Below are positions 6,776 to 15,084 of a DNA stretch of 23,694 nucleotides, in pieces. The stretch is from positions 1 to 23,694 of the forward strand of contig JBCDBH010000048.1 of assembly GCA_039184055.1 (NCBI GenBank), given 5' to 3'. Source of the DNA: JBCDBH01 sp039184055. GTDB taxonomy: Bacteria; Acidobacteriota; Thermoanaerobaculia; Multivoradales; J023. Below the pieces are notes generated by a model. That model was not told the origin of the DNA and ran no database searches. It worked only from the letters and a program-made list of their open reading frames with translations. Within the stretch, counting starts at the first letter, position 1; every line of letters starts with the position of its first letter. The translations under genes and the position numbers were made by a program.

Positions 6776-7029
6776 AGCGTGATCATGGCCCCAGCGTCTC
6801 GCAGGTATCGATGGGAGACGCTGATTACGACAACCTCACTGCCGAGGAGCAGGCGGTGATCCGCGATCGATGGATTACGCAGGTGGAGACCGCGATCGAA
6901 CAGCTGCGCCTAGATAAAAAGTTCGCCGCTGAGGGCCGCTCCTTTGCCGAGCTCGGTGAAGACGGCGAAGTTGTCGTTCATCATCCGGTCAAGGAGAACC
7001 AGGCTCAGCAAAAACCACGACTCCGATAA
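6772..7029 (+). CDS. Hypothetical small acidic protein
   Basis: An 85-residue frame from ATG 6772. An alternative ATG at 6811 (MGDADYDNL) has an AGG motif at better spacing and may be the true start, giving 72 residues. The core ADYDNLTAEEQAVIRDRW is helical and acidic, followed by EQLRLDKKFAAEGRSFAELG and a beta-like EDGEVVVHHP. Size and style resemble antitoxin or accessory proteins, but no toxin partner is beside it and no family is recognised. The last five codons (KPRLR) lie in DNA resembling the reverse complement of the SDR gene's 3' end, so the original C-terminus may have been replaced when that fragment arrived. Confidence 0.45.
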   Translation: MKRDHGPSVSQVSMGDADYDNLTAEEQAVIRDRWITQVETAIEQLRLDKKFAAEGRSFAELGEDGEVVVHHPVKENQAQQKPRLR

Positions 7030-7071
7030 CTGTTGATGGTCGCTCGTAGAATCTCGGCTGGACGAGCGGTG
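7011..7071 (-). pseudogene. Degenerate copy of the 3' end of the SDR gene
   Basis: Bases 7011-7071 match 7447-7520, the last codons of the SDR gene, in the same orientation. Shared runs include AAAACCACG, CTCCGATAACT and TGGACGAGCGGTG, with one gap of about 13 bases and scattered changes. The SDR stop codon is not kept. The two copies bracket the DUF2442 gene as imperfect direct repeats, suggesting a partial duplication or an insertion of the DUF2442 segment at the end of the SDR gene. Confidence 0.65.
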
Positions 7072-7079
7072 CCCACACA

Positions 7080-7131
7080 CGTTGAGATCGGCTAGCCAAA
7101 ACGGCTCCGCTATTACCAGGCGAGCTCAACG
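7080..7131. repeat. Inverted repeat after the DUF2442 gene
   Basis: CGTTGAGATCG (7080-7090) and CGAGCTCAACG (7121-7131) pair over 11 positions with one mismatch, around a 30-base loop. It begins four bases beyond the DUF2442 stop codon on the minus strand. It lacks a T tract. It could protect or end the long operon transcript, but this is not certain. Confidence 0.4.
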
Positions 7132-7134
7132 GCT

Positions 7135-7431
7135 TCAGACACTCGCCAAGGCCCACTGATTCGCCAGATTCCGCATAGGCTCTTTGTGCTCCGGCCAGTT
7201 ATGAAGAATCGCCGGGTCGAAGTCGGCGTCATTGGGCCAGATCAGAGTATGGACTTCCGGATCGATCTTGACCTGTGCGAATAGCAACGGACCCCGAAGG
7301 GGGCCATACATCTCACCTTTGAGCACGGGCTCGAAGTCGATCTCTTGTGAGGCGCCGTCTTCGAAACCCACGCGAAGCTCGTGAGGGCCGATCACTTTCA
7401 CGGATGTCACGCGGTGGATGCGATGTGCCAT
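7135..7431 (-). CDS. DUF2442 domain protein
   Basis: A 98-residue protein with the DUF2442 pattern: IHRVTSVKVIGPHELRVGFE, then DGASQEIDFEPVLKGEMYGP and a C-terminal PEVHTLIWPNDADFDPAIL. The family is small and beta-rich, often found beside DUF4160 in pairs proposed to be toxin-antitoxin-like; no DUF4160 partner is here. The ATG at 7431 is supported by TTTAGGAGGAGAAC; this site overlaps the TAG of the SDR gene 9 bases upstream, so translation is probably coupled. It is the last gene of the large operon but shows no functional link to it. The flanking partial copies of the SDR 3' end suggest it joined later. Molecular function is unknown. Confidence 0.8.
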   Translation of the reverse strand: MAHRIHRVTSVKVIGPHELRVGFEDGASQEIDFEPVLKGEMYGPLRGPLLFAQVKIDPEVHTLIWPNDADFDPAILHNWPEHKEPMRNLANQWALASV

Positions 7432-7440
7432 GTTCTCCTC

Positions 7441-8343
7441 CTAAAGAAAACCACGCCTCCGATAACTCTCGATGGTTGATCGCAGCGTCTCGTCCAACGG
7501 CCGCGGATGGACGAGCGGTGGTGATCTGTCGAGGCTGGCCTGGAGGCGAATGAGCAGGAGAGCCAACGACGGCCAGGGGGTGTGCTGACGGAGGCTGAGC
7601 TCGAGTCCGCTGGTGACGCCGGTGGCGAGCCATGAAGGTACGGTGGCCGGCGCGGGTAAGTCGGCGAGCTGGGTGGCTCGGGTGACGAGGTCGGTCAGCC
7701 GGAGACGACGACCGGAGAGGAGCTGGGGGTGGCCCCAGCTTTTTTCTTTGAGGGCGACGAGAAGACTGGCGGCGACGTCGCGGACGTCGACCACGTCGAC
7801 GACCTCGCGCGTGGGCACGGGCAAGAGACCGAGCATGAGCTGAGGCAAGAGGGCGAGACGCCAGGGTTTGTTGTCCCAGGGGCCGAGGCAGGTGGTGGGA
7901 CGGAGAATGAGGGTCTCGAGACCACGCTCGGCGGCTTGACGGACCCGTTCTTCGGCGCGTTGTTTGACCGCGAAGTAGGGATGGACCCAGGCGCCGGCGC
8001 GGGCGGTGGCGAAGCTGCTGAGCTGGGCGTAGATGGCGCCGTGTGTTTCGCAGGCGGCGAGTAAGGGCTCGAGTCGCTGGTCGAGGCTTCTGAGGTTGGC
8101 GCGGCCGGGGGCGAGCGGGTAGGGCACGGCGCAGTCGACGACCACTTCACAACCGTTCAGCCAGGTATCGAGATACTCGCTCGTATCGAGGTCGCTGACG
8201 ACTACTTCGACGTCGAGCCCGAGCAGGGTGAAGGGTTTGGGTCGACGGACGAGGGCGCGTACGTGCCAACCGTCGTCGAGCAGGGCGTGCACGATGGCGG
8301 TGCCGAGCTGACCGCCGCCGCCGAGAACGAGGGCGCGTTTCAC
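7441..8343 (-). CDS. NAD(P)-binding SDR / epimerase-like protein
   Basis: A 300-residue extended-SDR protein. GTG 8343 is chosen: it forms a GTGA overlap with the stop of the upstream gene and starts directly at the nucleotide-binding fold (KRALVLGGGGQLGTAIVHAL, with GxxGxxG at residues 8-14). The catalytic pair is present as YFAVK (Y123, K127), with serines in QLSSFA at 109-110. The tail, with LDETLRSTIESYRRRGFL, is typical of epimerase/reductase proteins. It should use NAD(P)H to oxidise, reduce or epimerise a small molecule; the substrate is not visible. Its overlap with the two flavoprotein genes points to the same pathway, probably acting on a prenyl-derived product. A degenerate copy of its 3' end lies at 7011-7071. 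Confidence 0.8.
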   Translation of the reverse strand: MKRALVLGGGGQLGTAIVHALLDDGWHVRALVRRPKPFTLLGLDVEVVVSDLDTSEYLDTWLNGCEVVVDCAVPYPLAPGRANLRSLDQRLEPLLAACETHGAIYAQLSSFATARAGAWVHPYFAVKQRAEERVRQAAERGLETLILRPTTCLGPWDNKPWRLALLPQLMLGLLPVPTREVVDVVDVRDVAASLLVALKEKSWGHPQLLSGRRLRLTDLVTRATQLADLPAPATVPSWLATGVTSGLELSLRQHTPWPSLALLLIRLQASLDRSPPLVHPRPLDETLRSTIESYRRRGFL

Positions 8344-10025
8344 GGGTGGTCCCAACCGATGATGTCGCGTAGACCAGGCTCGCCGGTGAGAGCGTGAGCG
8401 GCGAGGCGACCGGAGATGACGGCGGCTTCGACACAGCCGGCGTTGAGACCACAGGCGGTCCAGTCGCCGGCGATGGTGAGGTTGTCGGCGAGCAGGTCGA
8501 GCGGTGAGATCCGCGCGGCGGAGGTCCCAGGACGGCTGAGCACGTAGCGGTCGGACGGATCGAGGTTGGCGGTGACGAAGCGATCGGCAATATCGGACGT
8601 GCGAAGCTCGGGCAGAAGGACGGGAAGATCGTGGCTTACGAAACGATCGGCGCGTGCCGCAACCTTCGCCTCGTCCTCATCGTCATCATCGCTGGCATCA
8701 TCCAGCGGCCCGGCAAGGTAGAGCAGCCCTCGGGCCTGATGACCCGGCTCGTGGCTGAGCACGCGACGCATGTCGGCGACGCTGTCGAAGGGTGAACGAA
8801 AGCCACCGAGAATGGTGCCCGCCTCGGAGCGCCAGCCGAGCTCTTCGAGCGGGCGATGAAACCATAGCTGGACGGCCTGGGTGTTGGTGGTCCGCACCGT
8901 CTCGCACATCTGGCGCCAGGCGGGAAAGCGCATGCTCAGCTGCTTGGTGAGCGACGGTAGCGCGCCGTGTCCGACCGCTAGGACGACGGCGTCGAAGTCG
9001 TTACCGACCGTGAGCCGCTTGCGCTCGTTGGCGGCTTCGATTTGATCGAGATCGGGCGCCGCGGGCCACGACGGCACCCCGGCGACATCGACCAACGGCT
9101 GGTAGCCCTCGGTGCGCGCCTCGATTTCGACGTCGATCGCCTCGACGTGACACGGCTCGTCGACCGAAAGATGAACCTCGCTGACGCGGTGAAAAAAACG
9201 GAAGTCGACGCCACGACGCACCAGCATCTCGTACAGCGGCGCGATGACGATGTCGCCCATGCTGCCTTCCATCGCCCAGGCGAACGGCCCGCGATAGGTG
9301 AAGAAGAGACGCAAGCAGGCACGGAGCGCCACCGCTGCCGAGAGCTCACCGCTGCCCCCATCAGCGATCAGCGACAGATACGGACAACGCACGAACGCCG
9401 AGTCGAGCGTCCCGGGAAGCGCACCGTGACGGCGCAGCCAGGCCCGGTAATCCTCACCATCGAGCACGTCGAGACCGTGACGCGAGGTGAGCACGCGGTC
9501 GCTGACCAGACCTCGGGTGACGACGGCGAGTAGATCGGCGATGGCCAGCAGGCGGGTCGGCTGACGATCACGCGCCACCGCACGCAGCACGCTATCCGAG
9601 GCGGCTTGGAGATGACGCACATAGCCGAGCAGGTCGGGCAGGGTGGCATCGGGCTCACCAGGGAGACCTTCGGTACGTGGCAGGACGGTGGTCCACGGTG
9701 TGCCGGTCGCGGGATCGGCGATGCCCATCGAGTCGAGCGGGGTAAAGGCCTGACGCCAGGTGGCGATACGTGCCGAATCGGGACGCGCCAGCTCGCCATA
9801 GACCGCCCGGATCATGCGAAAGGCGTTCTCGTAGAAGCCGGGCCAATAATGCAGACCGTGCTCTTCGATCCGCCCACCGACCCCACGTCCCGACGCGGCC
9901 TTGCCACCGAGACGCCAGCCGGGCTGATAGACGGTGACGGCGCACTCCGGGTGACGCGACAGCTCGAAGGCGGCGGTCAGCCCCGCGACGCCTCCACCGA
10001 CGATCGCGACCCGTAGCGGTCGCAT
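8340..10025 (-). CDS. FAD-dependent oxidoreductase, phytoene-desaturase-like (second of a tandem pair)
   Basis: A 561-residue flavoprotein. It starts at ATG 10025, one base after the stop of its paralogue. The N-terminus carries the FAD dinucleotide fold RVAIVGGGVAGLTAAFELSR (GxGxxG near residue 11) and the following GWRLGGKA block. The signature HGLHYWPGFYENAF follows, then FFTYRGPFAWAMEGSMGD and LVRRGVDFRFFHRV. Near the C-terminus IAGDWTACG followed by EAAVISGRLAAHA is the second FAD-contact block seen in phytoene/zeta-carotene desaturase and hydroxysqualene dehydroxylase-like enzymes. It probably oxidises or desaturates a prenyl-type substrate. It shares all blocks with the larger gene upstream, including the ending GWDHP, and arose with it by tandem duplication. 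Whether the two form a heteromer or act in sequence is not known. Confidence 0.85.
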   Translation of the reverse strand: MRPLRVAIVGGGVAGLTAAFELSRHPECAVTVYQPGWRLGGKAASGRGVGGRIEEHGLHYWPGFYENAFRMIRAVYGELARPDSARIATWRQAFTPLDSMGIADPATGTPWTTVLPRTEGLPGEPDATLPDLLGYVRHLQAASDSVLRAVARDRQPTRLLAIADLLAVVTRGLVSDRVLTSRHGLDVLDGEDYRAWLRRHGALPGTLDSAFVRCPYLSLIADGGSGELSAAVALRACLRLFFTYRGPFAWAMEGSMGDIVIAPLYEMLVRRGVDFRFFHRVSEVHLSVDEPCHVEAIDVEIEARTEGYQPLVDVAGVPSWPAAPDLDQIEAANERKRLTVGNDFDAVVLAVGHGALPSLTKQLSMRFPAWRQMCETVRTTNTQAVQLWFHRPLEELGWRSEAGTILGGFRSPFDSVADMRRVLSHEPGHQARGLLYLAGPLDDASDDDDEDEAKVAARADRFVSHDLPVLLPELRTSDIADRFVTANLDPSDRYVLSRPGTSAARISPLDLLADNLTIAGDWTACGLNAGCVEAAVISGRLAAHALTGEPGLRDIIGWDHP

Positions 10026-10026
10026 C

Positions 10027-12111
10027 TCAGGGGTGATCCCAGCCGACGACGTCGCTCAAGGCCGGCGAGCCGGCGATGGCGTGCGCGGCGAGACGTCCGG
10101 AGATGACGGCGGATTCGACCGAGCCGGTGTCGATGCCACAGGCGGTCCAGTCGCCGGCCACGGTGAGGTTGTCGACGTCGCGATCGAGCGGCGAGATGCG
10201 ATACGACGGGCTGCCCGGCACCGAGAGCACGTAGCGATCGGACGGGCGCACGTTGGCGGTCCAGAACTGGCTGTCGAATCGGTTTGAGCCCCGACCGGCG
10301 TCGACACCATCGGGTGGCACGAGCAGATCCCAGTCGAAACCTCCCGTCGCATCGACCGCGCCCGGCCACAGGGTCCCCGCGTGCTGGTCGAGATAGGCGA
10401 CGGCGTCGTCACGCACCGCGCGATGTCGTTCGGCGGCGCCCCGTACATTCCCCACCATGCCGTGAGGCTCGGGCAAGACGCTGGTGAAAAACGCCAGTCC
10501 ACCCGGAGGCGTCGCAAAGGTTTCGCGTGGCAGTAGCTGACGCATGTCCGACCAGGTATCGAAAGGATCGACAAAGCCCGCGACGGTGGCGAGCGGTGGC
10601 CCCGACCAGCCGAGCGCACGCGGATCCTCACGCAGCCAAAGCTGAAAGGCCTGGGTAGCGATGGTCTCGACCCGGCCGACCATGGCGCGCCAGCGATCGA
10701 AACGCTCGAGCAGCTGGTTGGCGGCCCAGGGCACCGCGCCGAGACCGGTGGCGAGCACCACCGCATCGAAATCCTTGCCCACTTCGAGACGACTGGTGCC
10801 GACACCCGGAGTCCACGGCGCTTCGATATCGCCCTCGGTGGGCGTGCCCCGTAGCTGGCTCCACAGCGGCCGATCGGGCCACGACGGCACCCCGTCGACA
10901 TCGATCAACGGTTCGTACTCGCCTTTGGGCGTCGCCTGAACGTCGAAATCGAGCGCCTCGACATGCGGCCGCACCCCATGTTCGGGCGCCGACAGCACGA
11001 CGTCGCGCAGACGATGAAAGAAGCGGAACCGCACCCCACGACGCGCCAAGACCTCGTAGAGCGGCGCGAAGATCGCATCCCCCATGCCGGCGGTCATCTT
11101 CCAGAAGAAGGAGCCCCGGTAGGTGAAGAACATCCGCATATTGCTGCGCAACGCGACTCCGGCGGCGAGCGCCGGGCGAGCGCGATCGCCACCCTGGTAG
11201 GCGAAGAAAAGATCGTAGACCCCGCCACGAACGAAATCGGAATCGAGCGTCGAGGGCGCCGCGCCTTGACGCCGCAGCCATTCGCGATAGTCGAGCTCGT
11301 TGAGAGCATCGAAACCACGCCGATCGAGCAGGATTCCGGAGCGCGCGATGCCACCGATGATCGCGGTGAGCAGATCGGTGATCGCCCACAGCCGACGCGC
11401 CGCCGAGGATTGCCGACTCAGCTGACGAAGCCGTGCGCGGATCGGCTCGGCGAGCGCGGTGACTGCTTTGGCCAGCATCGGCCCGCTCACCGGGATGACG
11501 GCGAGCGACGCGGCGAGCACGGATGCCGATTCGGCCAGAGCCGTCCAGCTGGCGTAGCCGCCGAGTCGGCCGAGCCGACGGACTGCACTGCCCAGGTCTG
11601 TCGGGGCTGGCTCCGCTGACGATACGACCACTTGGTCATCGGCGTCGAACGACCGCATCGCGGTCGCCAGCATCGCGACGGTGCGGCTGATGTAGCCACG
11701 CAGATCGGGCAGGAGATGACCGCCATCACCCGGCAGGCCCTCGGCGGGTGGAAAAAAGCCGAACCACGGCGCGTCGGTGGCGCGCTCCATCACCCCGACC
11801 CACGGCGCCGGTACGAAGACCTGTCGCCAATCGGCCAGCGGGCAGGTGCGCGGATCGCGATCGAGCTCGTCGTAACACGCTCGGATCATCGCAAAGGCGT
11901 TCTCGTAGGTGCCCATCCAGACGTGAAGACCGTGTTCCTCGGTCCGCCCGTTCGGCCCACGTGACGAGGCGCCTTTGCCACCCAGGCGCCATCCTTGTTG
12001 ATAGACGGTGACCCGATACCGGCCACCCAGCTCCGGCCGACTGAGCTCCCAGGCGGTGGTCAGACCGGCACAACCACCGCCGATGATCGCAACGTCGATC
12101 GGCTCAGCCAT
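10027..12111 (-). CDS. FAD-dependent oxidoreductase, phytoene-desaturase-like (first of a tandem pair)
   Basis: A 694-residue paralogue of the next gene. It has VAIIGGGCAGLTTAWELSR at the N-terminus, GWRLGGKGAS, EEHGLHVWMGTYENAF, FFTYRGSFFWKMTAGMGD, LARRGVRFRFFHRL and the C-terminal AGDWTACGIDTGSVESAVIS, ending GWDHP. Compared with its partner it carries about 130 extra residues, mainly an alanine-rich helical insert at about residues 165-240 (including ALAESASVLAASLAVIPVSG) and a segment near 420-440. The hydrophobic insert may touch a membrane or a lipid substrate. Its ATG overlaps the end of the ADC-like gene by 8 bases, so it is co-translated with it. Expected role: flavin-dependent oxidation or desaturation within the same pathway; the substrate is inferred only from neighbours. 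Confidence 0.85.
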   Translation of the reverse strand: MAEPIDVAIIGGGCAGLTTAWELSRPELGGRYRVTVYQQGWRLGGKGASSRGPNGRTEEHGLHVWMGTYENAFAMIRACYDELDRDPRTCPLADWRQVFVPAPWVGVMERATDAPWFGFFPPAEGLPGDGGHLLPDLRGYISRTVAMLATAMRSFDADDQVVVSSAEPAPTDLGSAVRRLGRLGGYASWTALAESASVLAASLAVIPVSGPMLAKAVTALAEPIRARLRQLSRQSSAARRLWAITDLLTAIIGGIARSGILLDRRGFDALNELDYREWLRRQGAAPSTLDSDFVRGGVYDLFFAYQGGDRARPALAAGVALRSNMRMFFTYRGSFFWKMTAGMGDAIFAPLYEVLARRGVRFRFFHRLRDVVLSAPEHGVRPHVEALDFDVQATPKGEYEPLIDVDGVPSWPDRPLWSQLRGTPTEGDIEAPWTPGVGTSRLEVGKDFDAVVLATGLGAVPWAANQLLERFDRWRAMVGRVETIATQAFQLWLREDPRALGWSGPPLATVAGFVDPFDTWSDMRQLLPRETFATPPGGLAFFTSVLPEPHGMVGNVRGAAERHRAVRDDAVAYLDQHAGTLWPGAVDATGGFDWDLLVPPDGVDAGRGSNRFDSQFWTANVRPSDRYVLSVPGSPSYRISPLDRDVDNLTVAGDWTACGIDTGSVESAVISGRLAAHAIAGSPALSDVVGWDHP

Positions 12112-14971
12112 CGTCGCTCGTGCCTTCGCTCGACGACGCGGCGGCCGAATCGTCCGGCGACTCGTCCGTGCTCGGCCTCGTCATCGGCTCGGGCCACCCA
12201 TCGCGTGGCGCCACCCAGGGAAAGATCGGCCGTTCCCAACTACAGTCTTGGGTGTAGCTGGCGCTCACCAAGAACGCGAAGAGCGGTTTGACGACGTCGA
12301 CCGGCATGCCTTCCCACGCCAAGCCTGGGTCTTTGCTCTTCTCGAATTCGGTCTCGGCGACCTCGAGACCGAGAACCTCGGCGATCGGCTGACTGACAAA
12401 GCGATGTAGCCGCAAGCGCAACCGCGACACGTCGAGCATCAACGGCTCGATTTCGTACTCCGACCGGATGTGCTGACTGACCCACGCCTGATAACACGCA
12501 CGATCCGGCTCATCGGCGTGGTGATAGTGCTTGAGATTGACCAGCTCGAAGAACCTCCGGCTACGCAGCCACGCCTCGATATGACCCGCGAAGCCAACGT
12601 CGATGTCGTCGTCGTCCCCGTCACCCGGCAAACCCGCCGCCAGGGAATGCTCGCTTTCCACCGCGCCGACCAAATCGACGAGACGATCGGCCAGCTTCGC
12701 CGGCACCTTGGGATCGCTACGCGCCAGATCGATCATGAAGGTGACCTTGGGAAGCAGCTTGCTGAGCATGGCCGGCTCGGTGGCCTGCTCCGCCATCCGT
12801 TCGAGCTCGTCGACCGCCCGTTTGGGAATCGCCGACTGCCCCTTGACCTCCTTGATGATCGCCTGCAAACCCTCGACCGCCCTGGCCGACATCTCCGGTG
12901 TCGCGGTGGCCTTGTGCGACAGCTTGACGACCTCGAAGAGCGTCCGTGGCGACGCTTTCTGCCCGACGAACAAGGCTGGAAAAACATTCGCCGATAGCCG
13001 GACGAGCGGTTGTGGGCTGTCGGGATAGCTCGGCGCCAGCCAATCGCTCCGTGGCAGCTCGATCTCGGCGAGCAGCGCCGGCTCGCCGAGCACCTCGCGA
13101 AAACTGATCACCGCCGAGGAGCGATCGAGAAAATGCCAGGCGCGACAAAAGACGTTGTCGTCATCGGTGTCGACGCCATTGACCGTGCGCCACATGGGCA
13201 CCATGAAGCTGACGTCGTGCTCGATCCACGAACCGACATTGTTGGTCGGGGTGTACATCTCGAGATAGCTCGAAATGGTGAGCACGACAAAGGCTTGGCC
13301 ACCGAAGGTACGCAGCCGATAGCCGACCTCCGGGCTGTCGTCGCCGATCCGGGCACGCGCGGCCTGAGCCTGCGGGCTCCGCAACGGCGCGTTGAGGTAG
13401 TTGTCGATAAACGTGCCGAGAGCTTTCTGATCGGCCACCGGCAAGACGATGAAGCGCGTGCTCGCCACCGGCATGTGCAACGAGCTCGAATAGGGGGGCA
13501 AAGCGCCACCGACACCGTAGTTGTATTCGAGCTCGCCACGAATGTCGCGATAGCCATCGAGAATCGACCGGGTGCCATCGTCGGCTTCATCGGTCGCGGC
13601 CTCGGCACCGTTCGACGTGTCGGCGCTCGTCGGATCGGCGGCCGTCGCCTCGGCGCTCGAAGGCCGGTGATGCGCCACGTGCAGGGTCGGCTCGCCCGGT
13701 TCCAAGGTGGTCGACCAATCGTAGCCGGGAGCACGCCAGGCGAGGTTTTGCCCTCTTTCATAACTCAGGTTGAGCTCGAGCCACATCGGAAAGACCGGGG
13801 TCAGCTTGGCAACGTAAATCCTGTTGGCGTGCTCGTAACGGTCGGCGTGTTCGAGTCGCGTGTTGGTGGGGCGTCCCCAGGTCAGGCCACGACGCTCGGA
13901 ACCCGGTGGCTCCTCGACATACTCGGCGTAGAGACCGAGATTCGACACGATCGGATAGGCCGCCGACTCGGAGATCTCGATCTGGTAGCCACCCGAGTAA
14001 TCGCCACCCAGCAGGTGCAGGGCATTGTAGAGACCGATCTCGGAACACTGCTCGACCACCAAATTCGAGCTGTTGAGCGATTGGTAGCACGCGAAACGAT
14101 CACCCGACGCCTCGCGGAATTGCTTGAGATTGATGATCGGCCATAGCGCCGAATCGCCCTCGCGACCGAAGAGACCGGTATAAGGCCAGGTCACCGAAAG
14201 AAAATCGACGACTTGCGAACCCAGCGGCCCCCACGAGCGACGATCGCGGGCGAACCCCTTGGTGAGCAAGGTCACCGACTCGTCGGCGAGATGAAAGGCG
14301 TTGTGCGCCGTGCGGGCCACCATGCTGAATGGATCGAGCACGCCGTTCGGTCGTGGTGGCCAGCGAATGGCCGCCGCCGCCGGATTGCGTACGATTCGCA
14401 ACAGCGAACGCCAGCCGATCCGTTCGGCGGTATACGTGTTGGGAAAGCTCAGAACTTCGAGATCGAGTACGGTCTCGGGTTTTTCGACCTCGAAGGCCCA
14501 TGGCGACACACCGTTCTTGTAGCGACAGAGCAGCTTGCCCCAACCGTAGATCTCCCGACCGGTGATCATCGACTCGGCTTCGTCGACAAAGATATAGGGC
14601 ATCGAGTACGCCCACCGGTCGAAGATCTTCTGGCCGTTTTCGTCGTAGTGGTATTGCAGCATCGGGATCATGAACCCGACCTCGTGCTGCCCCACCCAGC
14701 CGACATTGACCATGTCGGAGCTCATCTTGCCGTAATCGAGCACCACCAAGAACACGATCGGCATCGCCGCCTCGAAATGGGCGATGGTCTTCGGGACGAC
14801 GTTGAACCGTGCGTCGACGAAGCGATTCAATTGTTGGATGCTCGCCCACAAAGGCAGCACCCGCATGGTGACACCGGTAAAGGTATAAGGCGGTTCGCTC
14901 ACCGTGGCATCCGACGACCCCACCGTGGCCCGGTGATACACCGGCAGCTGTTTGAAACGCTCGTCGCTCAT
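12104..14971 (-). CDS. Double acetoacetate-decarboxylase-like protein
   Basis: A 955-residue protein built of two related modules. Module 1 (about 28-430) has HEVGFMIPMLQYHYDENG, ITGREIYGWGKLL (137-148) and NLKQFREASGDRFACYQSL (281-299). Module 2 (about 495-920) has HDVSFMVPMWRTVNG, VISFREVLGEPALL (621-634) and NLKHYHHADEPDRACYQAW. These match long acetoacetate-decarboxylase-family proteins. Aligned with clostridial ADC (GRELSAYPKK), K146 occupies the Schiff-base lysine position, while module 2 has A632 there and is probably not catalytic by that mechanism. A low-complexity linker rich in A, T, D and E (about 437-467) joins the modules. The start ATG 14971 follows AGGAAGGGGA. It lies between the prenyl synthase and the flavoproteins; a decarboxylase, aldolase, cyclase or lipid-binding role are all possible. 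Confidence 0.8.
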   Translation of the reverse strand: MSDERFKQLPVYHRATVGSSDATVSEPPYTFTGVTMRVLPLWASIQQLNRFVDARFNVVPKTIAHFEAAMPIVFLVVLDYGKMSSDMVNVGWVGQHEVGFMIPMLQYHYDENGQKIFDRWAYSMPYIFVDEAESMITGREIYGWGKLLCRYKNGVSPWAFEVEKPETVLDLEVLSFPNTYTAERIGWRSLLRIVRNPAAAAIRWPPRPNGVLDPFSMVARTAHNAFHLADESVTLLTKGFARDRRSWGPLGSQVVDFLSVTWPYTGLFGREGDSALWPIINLKQFREASGDRFACYQSLNSSNLVVEQCSEIGLYNALHLLGGDYSGGYQIEISESAAYPIVSNLGLYAEYVEEPPGSERRGLTWGRPTNTRLEHADRYEHANRIYVAKLTPVFPMWLELNLSYERGQNLAWRAPGYDWSTTLEPGEPTLHVAHHRPSSAEATAADPTSADTSNGAEAATDEADDGTRSILDGYRDIRGELEYNYGVGGALPPYSSSLHMPVASTRFIVLPVADQKALGTFIDNYLNAPLRSPQAQAARARIGDDSPEVGYRLRTFGGQAFVVLTISSYLEMYTPTNNVGSWIEHDVSFMVPMWRTVNGVDTDDDNVFCRAWHFLDRSSAVISFREVLGEPALLAEIELPRSDWLAPSYPDSPQPLVRLSANVFPALFVGQKASPRTLFEVVKLSHKATATPEMSARAVEGLQAIIKEVKGQSAIPKRAVDELERMAEQATEPAMLSKLLPKVTFMIDLARSDPKVPAKLADRLVDLVGAVESEHSLAAGLPGDGDDDDIDVGFAGHIEAWLRSRRFFELVNLKHYHHADEPDRACYQAWVSQHIRSEYEIEPLMLDVSRLRLRLHRFVSQPIAEVLGLEVAETEFEKSKDPGLAWEGMPVDVVKPLFAFLVSASYTQDCSWERPIFPWVAPRDGWPEPMTRPSTDESPDDSAAASSSEGTSDDG

Positions 14972-14986
14972 GATCTTCCCCTTCCT

Positions 14987-15013
14987 GGCGTCCTCCCCCC
15001 TCAGGATGACGCC
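14987..15013 (-). promoter_or_regulatory. Hairpin in the gap before the ADC-like gene
   Basis: GGCGTCCTCC (14987-14996) and GGATGACGCC (15004-15013) pair over 10 positions with one mismatch around a 7-base loop. It lies right before the AGGAAGGGG ribosome site of the ADC-like gene, in the only sizeable gap (113 bases) of the operon. No T tract follows, so an RNA-stability or processing role, or translational tuning, is more likely than termination. Confidence 0.45.
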
Positions 15014-15084
15014 CCCAAAAACTCGTTGCCGTGCTCGATGGCCGCGATGTCATCGCCTTCGCCAGGCGACGCCGTCCAGACTCG

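Noticed and set aside
7135..7431. DUF2442 with the gene at 6772 as a toxin-antitoxin pair
   Set aside because: The genes lie on opposite strands and converge, the usual DUF4160 partner is absent, and the 6772 product shows no toxin motif.
13010..14146. Antisense open frame inside the ADC-like gene
   Set aside because: It is the complement of conserved coding sequence, with low-complexity R/G-rich translation and no ribosome site.
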